The notes below the pieces were generated by a model, which searched no databases, was not told the origin of the DNA, and saw nothing but the letters and a program-made list of their open reading frames with translations. The position numbers and the translations under genes are program-made. Shown one piece after another: positions 7,673 through 16,915 of a stretch of 32,628 nucleotides of DNA (positions are counted from its first letter, which is position 1; every line of letters begins with the position of its first letter). The stretch is from Clostridiales bacterium (GTDB taxonomy: Bacteria; Bacillota; Peptococcia; DRI-13; UBA5745), in the NCBI GenBank assembly GCA_009777025.1, contig WRMS01000007.1, positions 1 to 32,628 of the forward strand, in the 5' to 3' direction.

Positions 7673-9226
7673 TTAAACCAGTTTACTCCATTGCTCTTTC
7701 AAGCCAATGGGATCGGTTGAGAAGCAGAATTTGGACATTTTCTTCAGGTCAGGCGCGATTTCCGGCGTGAATTCCATGAAATCCAGGATATCCTTCTGGA
7801 GATCCAGGCCTTCGGCAATTTCAATGAGGGTTACTTTACCGTTGATGAGTTTAAATACGGCGCGTTCCGTGACGTACATAATCTCCTGCCCCCTGCGTTC
7901 CGCGTCTTTCCCGTTAAAGCTGATCTGATCGACCTTTTTCAGGAATTTGCCCGGCTTACCTTGCTCCAATATTTTCAAGTTGCCGTTATCGCCGGTGCTG
8001 TCTCCGCCCACGGTAAAGGAGCTGAGGAAGACGACCTTGCGGGTGCTGGCGGCGATGTTGACAAAGCCGCCGGAACCCCGGATCCTCCCGGCGATCCGGG
8101 TAACGTTGACGGAACCGTCTTCGTCCACTTCCGCAGCGCAGAGGAAGGTGATGTCCAGGCCGTGGCCATTGATGAAGTCGAACATTTCGTGGTGATGCAT
8201 ATAGGCGCGGGCGTTGAAAGCGGTCGCAAAGAACATGCCGTTTCCGATATGGCCGCCTATGGCGCCCAACTCGTTGCTCAGATAGAAATCGTTGAAGACG
8301 CCTTCCGTGGATACCACATGGGCAATGCCGGCGGGCATACCGATGCCCACGTTACAGACCATGCCCGGCCTGAGTTCTTCCGTTGCCCTGCGGGCGACAA
8401 TCAGGCGATCTCCGTCCGGTTTATACATGTGCAGGGGGACGAGGCTGTCGTCGACCTTGGCATAACCGGTCTGTCCGGCGCTAAAGACTCTCGTCATATC
8501 CGGCATATGCCATTTCGCCACGTCCGAGCAGGGGATCACATAGTCCACCAGCATGCCCGGAACTTTGACCGAAGCAGCGTCGAGGGAACCGAGAGGCGCG
8601 ATGTGTTTGACCTGGGCGATGACAATGCCGCCGTTGTTGTGGGCGGCCATGGCCATGTACAGGATCTCATGCTTGATCAGTTCCTCTTCGTTGGTCAGGT
8701 TCCCGTCCGTATCGGCAGTGGTCCCCCGTATGAGCGCCACGGTGATGGGCGGCAGATCGTAATGCAGATACTCTTGCCCGCCGATGGTGAGAAGCTCCAC
8801 AATGGGTTTACCCGCCGCGTTATCGTTCAACGCGCTGGCTTCGATACGGGGATCCAGAAAGGTGTTGACCCCGGCTTTCGTGAGGAAGGGGCTGTCGTTT
8901 CCCTGCGCCCGGTAAAGCTGTACGGTGATGCCCTGCGTCAGGGCATAAGCGGGGAAAGCATTACTCTTAATCAAGCCGGTATCAAGATTGGGAAGGCCAC
9001 TGTAATAACCACCCAATAGCCCATCTTTGGTTAGTTGGTTTGGCGCAGGGTTTCCGCCGGAACAAATCACGGAAATACCTTTGGGATGCTGCTCCGTTTC
9101 GTAACGCTCAGTCAGTGCGGCGACAGATTCCGAAGGGATGCCGTTGCCGCCGACGCCGGCGATGGCTACGAAAGCGCCGTCAGGGATTTTGGATATGGCC
9201 TCCGCTGCTGTGACGATTTTACTCAT
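7673..9226 (-). CDS. Family I acyl-CoA:acetate/propionate CoA-transferase (fused alpha-beta)
   Basis: 517 aa fused protein; N-terminal ISVICSGGNPAPNQLTKDGL, C-terminal GIGMPAGIAHV and SNELGAIGG (catalytic Glu context E-x-G-x-x-G-G). Confidence 0.88.
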   Translation of the reverse strand: MSKIVTAAEAISKIPDGAFVAIAGVGGNGIPSESVAALTERYETEQHPKGISVICSGGNPAPNQLTKDGLLGGYYSGLPNLDTGLIKSNAFPAYALTQGITVQLYRAQGNDSPFLTKAGVNTFLDPRIEASALNDNAAGKPIVELLTIGGQEYLHYDLPPITVALIRGTTADTDGNLTNEEELIKHEILYMAMAAHNNGGIVIAQVKHIAPLGSLDAASVKVPGMLVDYVIPCSDVAKWHMPDMTRVFSAGQTGYAKVDDSLVPLHMYKPDGDRLIVARRATEELRPGMVCNVGIGMPAGIAHVVSTEGVFNDFYLSNELGAIGGHIGNGMFFATAFNARAYMHHHEMFDFINGHGLDITFLCAAEVDEDGSVNVTRIAGRIRGSGGFVNIAASTRKVVFLSSFTVGGDSTGDNGNLKILEQGKPGKFLKKVDQISFNGKDAERRGQEIMYVTERAVFKLINGKVTLIEIAEGLDLQKDILDFMEFTPEIAPDLKKMSKFCFSTDPIGLKEQWSKLV

Positions 9227-9278
9227 TCTTCTTCACCTGATTTTCATAATATTCTTGTTTGTTCGTTATCTGCGTGTT

Positions 9279-10523
9279 TTAAAGCTGGGCGTTTTCCACG
9301 AGGATCGCGACGCCCATGCCGCCACCGATACAAGCGCTGGCAATGCCATACTTTTTCCCTGTGCGTTTCAGCTCTTCCGATATGGACAAGGTGATTCTGA
9401 CGCCTGTGCATCCGGTGGGATGCCCGATGGCGACGGCGCCGCCGTTGGGATTAAGACGCTTGTATAAGGCGGAGTCCATATAGTGACCCAGCATTTTCAT
9501 GCAGGTCAGCACCTGTGGCGCGAAAGCTTCGTTGATCTCTAACACGTCGATATCGTCAAAGGACAATCCGGTTTTCTTCAGCAGTTTCGTGATGGCGGGT
9601 ACAGGGCCTGTTCCCATCACAGTGGGGTCCACGCCGCCGTAAGCAAAGGCGTTCAGATAAGTAACGGGCGTGAGCTCGCGTTTTTTCGCTTCTTCCTCCG
9701 TCATCATGACGAGCGCGGCGGCGCCGTCGGTATTGCCGGAAGCGTTTGCCGCCGTGATGATGCCGTCCTTCTCGAAAGCAGGCTGAAGTTTTGCGATAAC
9801 GTCGATTTCCGTAAAGGGCTTCGGATGCAGGTCTTTGTCATACTCGATCATCTCGACCACGCCTCTTCTGCCTGTCTTCGGCACGGTAATCGGGACAATT
9901 TCGTTCTCGAAGCGCCCGCTTTCCTGCGCCTTTTTCATTTTCATCTGGCTTTCATACGCGAACTGATCCGCTTCTTCGCGCTTCACACCGTGGATACGGG
10001 CCGCCTTCTCAACGGTCATAGCCGGACCGTAAATCCTGCCATAAATCTCGTTGGGAGCGCAGGCGTCGCCGTCATAAGCCGGGCCGCCCAGCAGAATGCC
10101 GCCTCTGGGAATGCCGGTCCAGGCAAAGGAGAGGGGCAAGGAAACCTGCGAATGCGACAGCATCTCGGCGCCGGCTGCGATCATCACATTACTCTCGCCG
10201 GTCCAGATCTCCATCATGCTGTTCGTAACGGCGGTAAAGCCGGAGCCGCAGACCCTATGTACAGTGTAAGCCAACGCGGTCTTATAATCCAGGCCCGCTT
10301 TCAAGGCTACGTGGCGTCCCAGATTGGAAGCCTGCCCGTGGGTCGAGGTATTGCCCATGACCATGGCGTCCACGTCGCTTTTGCCCAGACGCGAACGCTC
10401 AACCGCAGCCTTTACAGGGATAACGGCAAATTCCGGAAGCGGCAGTTCCTGAAATTCTTTGCCGCTCTGGCTGCTAAACGGCGTCCTCGCGTAGCTGGTT
10501 ACCACAACTCTATTTTTCGACAT
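9279..10523 (-). CDS. Thiolase (acetyl-CoA C-acetyltransferase family), copy 1
   Basis: Start chosen at MSKNRV (10523) with aaaggatgg upstream; VHRVCGSGFTAV, NPNGGAVAIGHPTGCTGVR and CIGGGMG motifs. Confidence 0.92.
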   Translation of the reverse strand: MSKNRVVVTSYARTPFSSQSGKEFQELPLPEFAVIPVKAAVERSRLGKSDVDAMVMGNTSTHGQASNLGRHVALKAGLDYKTALAYTVHRVCGSGFTAVTNSMMEIWTGESNVMIAAGAEMLSHSQVSLPLSFAWTGIPRGGILLGGPAYDGDACAPNEIYGRIYGPAMTVEKAARIHGVKREEADQFAYESQMKMKKAQESGRFENEIVPITVPKTGRRGVVEMIEYDKDLHPKPFTEIDVIAKLQPAFEKDGIITAANASGNTDGAAALVMMTEEEAKKRELTPVTYLNAFAYGGVDPTVMGTGPVPAITKLLKKTGLSFDDIDVLEINEAFAPQVLTCMKMLGHYMDSALYKRLNPNGGAVAIGHPTGCTGVRITLSISEELKRTGKKYGIASACIGGGMGVAILVENAQL

Positions 10524-10568
10524 CGATACACCATCCTTTTGTTGCATACTTACAGGATAACCAACGGT

Positions 10569-11378
10569 TTACCATCTCGCCCTGAAACGCATGGCGCCGT
10601 CAAAGGCAAAAGATGCGCCGTTGAGAAGGCCGTTCCGTATGATTTCCAGCGCCAGGGAGGCGAATTCTTCGGGGAAGCCGCGGCGGAGCGGGAAGATGAA
10701 ATCCTGCGCAGCCGAATCCACGGCGCCTTCCGGACGGGGCGGGCGCTCCCGGGGTGCTTTGCCCAGCATATCCACGCTGCCCATATTCGTTGTCACAAGA
10801 CCGGGTACGATGGTATTGATCCGAACGCCCACACGCGCCAGTTCCCGGGCGACGGGCAGCGTTAAGGCTTCCACACCGCCTTTGGATGCGCTGTAGGCAG
10901 CCTGGCCGATCTGGCCGAGTTTATAAGCCTGGGAGGTCGTGTTGATGATCACGCCCCGCTCCCCGTCCTCATTGGGCGGAGCCTCGCTCATGGCAAGAGC
11001 GCCCTGGCAGAGATAGTTAAAAGTCCCGACCAGATTGATGTCCAGGACGCGCTTAAATGTCTCGATGGGGAAAACGCCGCCTTCCCTGGGCAGAATGCGA
11101 GTTCCGGAACCGACGCCGGCGCAGTTTACAACCACATTGACATACCCAAATTTAGCTACGGCGGCTTTGACGATTTCCTCCGCCCGTGCGGGATCGGCTA
11201 CGTCCGCCACTTCATAAAAACACGCGCTCCCCAGTTCCGCCACGACTTCCTCGCAGCGATCCTTGACGAAATCCACGATGCAGGCTTTGCCTCCAGATTT
11301 CACGATAGCCTCTGCTGTAGCGCGCCCCATCCCGGAGCCCCCGCCTGTAACTACGGCGCATACTTTGTCTAATTGCAT
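10569..11378 (-). CDS. SDR-family 3-hydroxyacyl-CoA dehydrogenase-like (type II HADH-like), copy 1
   Basis: TGGGSGMGRATAE Rossmann motif, NCAGVG, YSASKGG catalytic YxxxK; upstream aggaaggg site. Confidence 0.9.
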   Translation of the reverse strand: MQLDKVCAVVTGGGSGMGRATAEAIVKSGGKACIVDFVKDRCEEVVAELGSACFYEVADVADPARAEEIVKAAVAKFGYVNVVVNCAGVGSGTRILPREGGVFPIETFKRVLDINLVGTFNYLCQGALAMSEAPPNEDGERGVIINTTSQAYKLGQIGQAAYSASKGGVEALTLPVARELARVGVRINTIVPGLVTTNMGSVDMLGKAPRERPPRPEGAVDSAAQDFIFPLRRGFPEEFASLALEIIRNGLLNGASFAFDGAMRFRARW

Positions 11379-11457
11379 GGTTCACCCTTCCTTTCATAAT
11401 CGTACTATTCTTATCTACCAATTATCATATAACAGATTGAATAACCTGTAAATACTG

Positions 11458-12702
11458 TTACAACTGTGCGTTTTCCAGAAGAATCGCGACGCCCATGCCG
11501 CCTCCGATACAGGCGCTGACGACGCCGAGCTTTTTGCCCGTGCGCTTCAACTCTTCGGCGCAGGACATCGTTAGGCGTACGCCGGTGCAGCCGTTGGGAT
11601 GGCCGATGGCGACGGAACCGCCGTTGGGGTTGAGACGTTTATACAGCGCGGAATCCATGTACTGCCCCAGCATCTTCATACAGGTCAGTACCTGTGTGGC
11701 AAAGGCTTCATTGATTTCCAGCACGTCTATATCGTCGAAAGAGAGGCCGGTTTTCTTCATCAGCTTCAGGATGGCCGGTACGGGCCCGGTCCCCATCAAA
11801 GTAGGGTCGACGCCCCCAAAGGCAAAAGCGTTCAGATAGGCGACAGGGGTGAGGTCGCGTTTTTTCGCTTCCTCTTCCGTCATCATGACCAAGGCGGCGG
11901 CGCCGTCGACGCTGCCGGAAGCATTGGCTGCGGTGATGACGCCGTCTTTCTCAAACGCGGTGGGCAGTTTGGAGATGACCTCGAGTTCCGTATACGGCTT
12001 TGGATGCAAATCCTTATCATAGGTGATCATCTCGACGACGCCTCTTCTGCCTGTCTTCGGCGCGGTGAGCGGGACGATTTCGTTATCAAAGCGCCCGGTC
12101 TCCTGCGCCTTCTTCATCTTCATCTGGCTTTCGTAAGCGAATTGGTCGCTGTCCTCGCGGCCGACTTTGTGAATGCGGGCAGCCTTCTCCACCGTAAAGG
12201 CCGGTCCGTACATTTCACCGTAGAGCTCGACAGGGGCGTCGCCGCCGCTTGAGCTGTCCCGTCCGCCCAGCATAATGCCGCCTCTGGGTATGCCGGTCCA
12301 AGCGTAGGATAAAGGCAGGGAAATCACCCTGTGGGACAGCATTTCCGCGCCGGCTGCAACCATGATGGTGCTTTCGCCGGACCAGATCTCCATCATGCCG
12401 TTGGAGACGGCGGTGAAACCGGAGCCGCATACCCTGTGTACGGTATAGGCCAGGGCGGTCTCATAATCCAGGCCCGCTTTCAGCGCCACATGGCGCCCCA
12501 GGTTGTTTGCCTGGCCGCTGGCGCTCATATTGCCCATGACCAGGCCATCCACGTCGCTTCTGCCCAGGCGGGAACGTTCGATCGCGGCTTTTACCGGCAC
12601 TACGGCCATTTCGGGAACCGTCAGTTCCTGAAATTCTTTGCCACCCTGGCTGTCAAAAGGCGTCCTTGCATAACTGGTAATCACAACTCTGCTGCTTGTC
12701 AT
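11458..12702 (-). CDS. Thiolase (acetyl-CoA C-acetyltransferase family), copy 2
   Basis: High identity to the 9279-10523 product; VHRVCGSGFTAV, GHPNGCTGVR, CIGGGMG. Confidence 0.92.
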   Translation of the reverse strand: MTSSRVVITSYARTPFDSQGGKEFQELTVPEMAVVPVKAAIERSRLGRSDVDGLVMGNMSASGQANNLGRHVALKAGLDYETALAYTVHRVCGSGFTAVSNGMMEIWSGESTIMVAAGAEMLSHRVISLPLSYAWTGIPRGGIMLGGRDSSSGGDAPVELYGEMYGPAFTVEKAARIHKVGREDSDQFAYESQMKMKKAQETGRFDNEIVPLTAPKTGRRGVVEMITYDKDLHPKPYTELEVISKLPTAFEKDGVITAANASGSVDGAAALVMMTEEEAKKRDLTPVAYLNAFAFGGVDPTLMGTGPVPAILKLMKKTGLSFDDIDVLEINEAFATQVLTCMKMLGQYMDSALYKRLNPNGGSVAIGHPNGCTGVRLTMSCAEELKRTGKKLGVVSACIGGGMGVAILLENAQL

Positions 12703-12726
12703 AGATACACCTTCCTTTTCCGTCTG

Positions 12727-13536
12727 TTACCACCTTGCCCTGAAGCGCATGCCGCCGTCGAAAGCAAACGAAGCGCCGTTGAGAAGGCCGTTTCGTATGA
12801 TCTCCAGCGCCAGGGTGGCGAATTCCTCGGGATACCCGCGACGAAGCGGGAACACAAAATCCTGCGCCGCCGAATCCACGGCGCCTTCCGGGCGGATCGG
12901 ACGCACCTGAGGCGTCTTGCCCAGCATATCCACGCTGCCCATATTCGTCGTGACAAGGCCGGGTACGATGGTGTTGATCCGCACGCCGATGCGGGCCAAC
13001 TCGCGGGCGACGGGCATCGTCAGGCTTTCTACGCCGCCTTTGGAAGCGCTGTAAGCGGCCTGTCCGATCTGACCGAGCTCGAAAGCCTGGGACGTGGTGC
13101 TGATAATCACGCCCCGTTCATTGTCTTCATTGGGCGGGGCTTCGCTCATGGCGAGGGCGCCTTGGCAGATATAGTTAAACGTGCCGACCAGATTGATGTC
13201 CAGGACGCGTTTAAAAGTCTCAATGGGGAATACGCCGCCTTCCCTGGGCAGGATACGGGTTGCGGAGCCGACGCCCGCACAGTTTACCACGACGTTGACA
13301 TAACCGAACTTCGCGACGGCGCCTTTGACGATTTCCTCCGCCCTTGCCGGGTCGGCTACGTCCGCCACTTCATAATAACAGGCGCCTCCCAGTCCCGCCG
13401 CGACTTCCTCACAGCGTTCCTTGACAAAATCAACGATGCATACTTTCCCTCCCTCTTTGACGATGGCCTCCGCCGTGGCTCTACCCATGCCGGATCCCCC
13501 GCCTGTGACTACGGCGCAAACTTTGTCTAATTGCAT
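12727..13536 (-). CDS. SDR-family 3-hydroxyacyl-CoA dehydrogenase-like, copy 2
   Basis: Same length (269 aa) and very high identity to the 10569-11378 product; TGGGSGMG, NCAGVG, YSASKGG. Confidence 0.9.
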   Translation of the reverse strand: MQLDKVCAVVTGGGSGMGRATAEAIVKEGGKVCIVDFVKERCEEVAAGLGGACYYEVADVADPARAEEIVKGAVAKFGYVNVVVNCAGVGSATRILPREGGVFPIETFKRVLDINLVGTFNYICQGALAMSEAPPNEDNERGVIISTTSQAFELGQIGQAAYSASKGGVESLTMPVARELARIGVRINTIVPGLVTTNMGSVDMLGKTPQVRPIRPEGAVDSAAQDFVFPLRRGYPEEFATLALEIIRNGLLNGASFAFDGGMRFRARW

Positions 13537-13657
13537 GGCATACCTTCCCCTTCCTTATTGTCAACTTGATGATGATTTTAACAGGTAATAATAGCTACAC
13601 CATTAATCATATAATAAAAAACGGCTCTTGTAAATGTTGGGATTAGGGGTAAATAAA

Positions 13658-13686
13658 TTGACATTTGCAGAACGCGGTGATACTTT
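13658..13686 (+). promoter_or_regulatory. Candidate promoter for the MDR/BCR-like operon 1
   Basis: TTGACA (13658-13663), 17 bp spacer, TACTTT (13681-13686), in the divergent intergenic region upstream of the MDR gene. Confidence 0.5.
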
Positions 13687-13723
13687 TATGATAAAGAAAT
13701 ACCTGAGAAAGGATGGGATTGTT

Positions 13724-14788
13724 TTGAAGCAAGTACAAGCTACCAAAATTGGCAGCCTCAGAGAAAAAGACCCGGAAAAGAAAGGCAGAATTGAAGTGCT
13801 GGACGTTCCGGAACCTCAGATCAAAGGCAGGGCGGATGTAAAGATCAAGGTTGCGTATTGCTCCATATGCGGTTCGGATCCCCACAGCATCGAAGGCATA
13901 TTTGGCCGGCCCGCCCCCTTTGGCATGGGCCACGAACTGTCGGGCGTCGTCGCCGAACTGGGGCCTGACGCCGATGTAACCGGACTGAAAGTCGGCGACA
14001 GGGTCGCCGGGAACTTCATCGAGTACTGCGGAACCTGCTATTACTGCCGTACCGGTCTGCAGCAGTATTGCCGTTCGCCGAGAAGGCGCAACGCCCCGGG
14101 CATGTCCGAGTATGTCGTGTGGCATGAAAACCAGGTCTATAAGCTGCCTGACAGCGTCTCCCTCCGTACAGGTTGCCTGCTGGAACCGGTGTCCATTTCT
14201 GTCCGGGTGACAGACAAAGCCGGCATCAAGATCGGCGACAGGGTCGCTATCCAGGGAGGCGGCCCCATTGGCCTGCTCATTGTCCAGATGATGAAAAAGC
14301 GCGCAGCCACGAGTCTTACGCTAATCGAACCGATTGCGGACAGGCGGGAACTCGGCAAGCGCTTTGGCGCGGATTTCGTCATCGACCCCAATACCCAGGA
14401 CGTCGTTGCGGAATGCGAAAAGATTTCGGAAGGCAGAGGTTTTGACTGTGTTGTGGAAGCTTCCGGCTTCATACCTGCCGCGAAGATCCCCATTCAGATC
14501 GCAGCGAATGCGGCGACGCTCATGTACATCTCGATGTTTGACAATACGTATGAAATGCCGATCAACAATTTCGATGTATTCCATCAAAGGGAGCTTACCT
14601 TCACCTGTACCCGCGTAGCCCCCTACAGTTTCCCCAGGACCGTGCAGATTTTCCCCTATATGGATTTAGAGCCTTTTACACAGAAATCCTTCTTCCTCGA
14701 CGATGCGGCGGAGGCATTCGATTGCCATATGACAGGCCAGTATCCGAAAGTATTAATCAACTGCAATAAGGACCTGGCGGACAAGTAA
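13724..14788 (+). CDS. Zn-dependent medium-chain dehydrogenase (sorbitol/threonine dehydrogenase-like)
   Basis: Probable TTG start at 13724 after aaaggatggg; ATG 13688 in the same frame is an alternative. CSICGSD, GHELSG, structural-zinc Cys pattern CGTCYYCRTGLQQYC, GGGPIGLL nucleotide-binding motif. Confidence 0.85.
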   Translation: MKQVQATKIGSLREKDPEKKGRIEVLDVPEPQIKGRADVKIKVAYCSICGSDPHSIEGIFGRPAPFGMGHELSGVVAELGPDADVTGLKVGDRVAGNFIEYCGTCYYCRTGLQQYCRSPRRRNAPGMSEYVVWHENQVYKLPDSVSLRTGCLLEPVSISVRVTDKAGIKIGDRVAIQGGGPIGLLIVQMMKKRAATSLTLIEPIADRRELGKRFGADFVIDPNTQDVVAECEKISEGRGFDCVVEASGFIPAAKIPIQIAANAATLMYISMFDNTYEMPINNFDVFHQRELTFTCTRVAPYSFPRTVQIFPYMDLEPFTQKSFFLDDAAEAFDCHMTGQYPKVLINCNKDLADK

Positions 14789-14814
14789 AGACAAATCATG
14801 GAGGGACTGATGGT

Positions 14815-15693
14815 ATGAAATATGAATATGGGCTTTGGCCGGAGTCGAACTGGCAGTCCGGCGGGATCGACTGGAGAAAGGCGAAAAAGATCAGCGCGGG
14901 CGTCGATGTGGGAACGACCAGTACCCAGGCGGCTGTACTCTGCGACGGCGAGTTGTTTGCCTGGTCGAACATCCGCAGCGGGATCGATTTCGGATATGCG
15001 GCGAAAGCCGCGCTGGAGCAAGCGCTTGGCGCTTCCGGCATGAAGGCGGGGGATATACACCAGATCGCCGCGACAGGCTTCGGCAGAAAGAATGTGGAAG
15101 GCGCCGCGCAAAGGCTGGACGATATACAATGTCACGGAAAAGGCGCCCGCTATCTATTTGGTAAGGAGGTCAAGACAGTCGTCGACCTGGGCGGCCAGAC
15201 CGTCAAAACGATACGCCTGTACAGCTGGGACAGGGTCGCTGACTTTAAGCTCAGTGATAAATGCGCCGCCGGCTTCGGTCGCAGCATAGAAGTCATGTGC
15301 AATGTCTTTCATGTGCCGATTACGGAGATAGGGAGTAAATCCCTCGACGTGGAGAAGGATCCGGAACCTTCCAGCACCACCTGCTACAATTTCGCCAATC
15401 CCGAAGCCGTGGGGCTGCTGCGTCCCGGCTACAGGGAAAAAGACTTTAATGATAACGAGATCCTGGCTTCCTACCTTTTTACGATCGCCTGGAGGGCCCT
15501 CAGCACGATTGGAAAGATAGCGCCGCTGGATATCGGCGATATCAAGCTTGAGGAAAAAGTCGGATTTACGGGCGGTCTCGCGAAAAACCCCGGAATCACA
15601 AAGCGGATAGAAAGGGAACTCGATATTACGGCGGCGACGCCGAAATATGATCCCATGCTGGCCGGCGCCATCGGCGCGGCGCTGCTACAATAA
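14815..15693 (+). CDS. BCR-like ATPase subunit, BcrD/BzdQ-type (BadF/BadG/BcrA/BcrD family), operon 1
   Basis: AGVDVGTTSTQAAVLCDG phosphate-binding motif, VVDLGGQTVK, DKCAAGFGR and TTCYNFA (two cluster-ligand Cys), GFTGGLAKNPG; first gene of the D-C-B-A set. Confidence 0.85.
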   Translation: MKYEYGLWPESNWQSGGIDWRKAKKISAGVDVGTTSTQAAVLCDGELFAWSNIRSGIDFGYAAKAALEQALGASGMKAGDIHQIAATGFGRKNVEGAAQRLDDIQCHGKGARYLFGKEVKTVVDLGGQTVKTIRLYSWDRVADFKLSDKCAAGFGRSIEVMCNVFHVPITEIGSKSLDVEKDPEPSSTTCYNFANPEAVGLLRPGYREKDFNDNEILASYLFTIAWRALSTIGKIAPLDIGDIKLEEKVGFTGGLAKNPGITKRIERELDITAATPKYDPMLAGAIGAALLQ

Positions 15694-15742
15694 GCGGGAC
15701 GGCAGTTCATCCGAGTGAATTAACTGAAGGAGGGAAGCCTAC

Positions 15743-16873
15743 ATGAACAAGTTTTCGAGTATATTCGAAAATCGGCATGATTACGCCAGAGACTGGAAGA
15801 AACGCAGCGGCGGAAAGGTCCTTGGCTACTATTGTACCTATTTCCCGGAAGAGGTCGCCTACGCGGCGGGTATTCTGCCCGTCAGGATCCTCGCGAAACA
15901 CTTCCCGGACGATACGACAGATCGCCTGATGTACGGCAACTGCTACGTCACCCGGGATATGTTCAATCAATTCAATCTTGGACATTATGATTATATCGAC
16001 GGTCTGGTGTGCCTGGAAAGTTGTCAGTGGTGGTATAATGCCTTCGACGTGACGATGCAGGTGTTTCCGAATCTCTGGAGCCACTATCTGTTTACGCCGG
16101 ACTATCCGGACGGTAACCGGTCCAAGGACGTCCTGCGTTCCGAACTGTCGGTTATCCAGAAGAAATTCGAAGAATGGACGGGTAAGACGGTCACGGACGC
16201 CGAGCTGGACAACGCGATCGAAATCTATAACACCAACAGGCGCCTTCTCCGGCGTTTGTATGAGTTGCGCAGATTCAACAATCCCGTTATTCTTGGCTCC
16301 GAAGCCATGGAAATCATGCTGGCCAACCAGGTGATGGATAAAGCTGAAGCAAACAAGATGCTGGAAGAGCTGATCCCCGAGCTGGAAGACAGGGCGCCGG
16401 GAGAGGATCGGGTGCGTTTTATCCTGATCGGAAGCGAAACCTACGACGCGGAGCTGGAGAAGCTCATCGAGGGAGTGGGCGGCAATGTGGTGATCGACGA
16501 TCTGGATAACGGCAGCGGCTATGTCTGGAATGAAGTCGTCCCCTTGAAAGACAGGCTGATGGCGATCGGGCTGCGGTACCTGGGTAAGCCCCATTCCGCG
16601 CTGAAGGATAATGTATGGCGCCGCAGGCCCGAGCAGATATTCCGGCTTTCCGAGGATTTCCAGGTGGACGCCGCCATCATTGCGAAGCAGATTTATTGCC
16701 ATCCCCATGGCACAGACATGTACGCCGTGTGGAAGCTTCTGCAGGAGCGAAAGATCCCCTATCATACCTTTGAACGGGATACGACGCTGCCCTATGAGGA
16801 AACCAGGCTGGGCGTCGAAGCCTTGATCCATGTCGCGAAGCAGGGCATGACCAGGGCAAATGGCTGGAGTTGA
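15743..16873 (+). CDS. BCR / 2-hydroxyacyl-CoA dehydratase family catalytic subunit, BcrC/BzdN-type, operon 1
   Basis: GKVLGYYCTYFPEEVAYAAGILPVR; three conserved Cys contexts GNCYVTR, LESCQWWYN, QIYCHPHGTD. Confidence 0.85.
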   Translation: MNKFSSIFENRHDYARDWKKRSGGKVLGYYCTYFPEEVAYAAGILPVRILAKHFPDDTTDRLMYGNCYVTRDMFNQFNLGHYDYIDGLVCLESCQWWYNAFDVTMQVFPNLWSHYLFTPDYPDGNRSKDVLRSELSVIQKKFEEWTGKTVTDAELDNAIEIYNTNRRLLRRLYELRRFNNPVILGSEAMEIMLANQVMDKAEANKMLEELIPELEDRAPGEDRVRFILIGSETYDAELEKLIEGVGGNVVIDDLDNGSGYVWNEVVPLKDRLMAIGLRYLGKPHSALKDNVWRRRPEQIFRLSEDFQVDAAIIAKQIYCHPHGTDMYAVWKLLQERKIPYHTFERDTTLPYEETRLGVEALIHVAKQGMTRANGWS

Positions 16874-16915
16874 CGGGCAGGATTTTGCTGAGGATCTGGG
16901 AATGGAGGTTAGAAA

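Noticed and set aside
7961-9019. 352-aa + strand ORF opposite the family I CoA-transferase
   Set aside because: Antisense shadow of a clear family member; no domain signature.
9825-10865. 346-aa + strand ORF opposite thiolase 1 and SDR1
   Set aside because: Spans two real genes on the opposite strand; a parallel shadow ORF occurs at 12331-13530 over the paralogous pair because the underlying coding sequence is duplicated.
12331-13530. 399-aa + strand ORF opposite thiolase 2 and SDR2
   Set aside because: Similar to the 9825-10865 antisense ORF, but that similarity is explained by the duplicated sense genes; not evidence of coding.
13724-14788. MDR as Had (6-hydroxycyclohex-1-ene-1-carbonyl-CoA dehydrogenase) of the benzoyl-CoA pathway
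   Set aside because: The sequence looks closer to sorbitol/threonine dehydrogenases than to Thauera-type Had as I recall it; cannot be assigned without a search.
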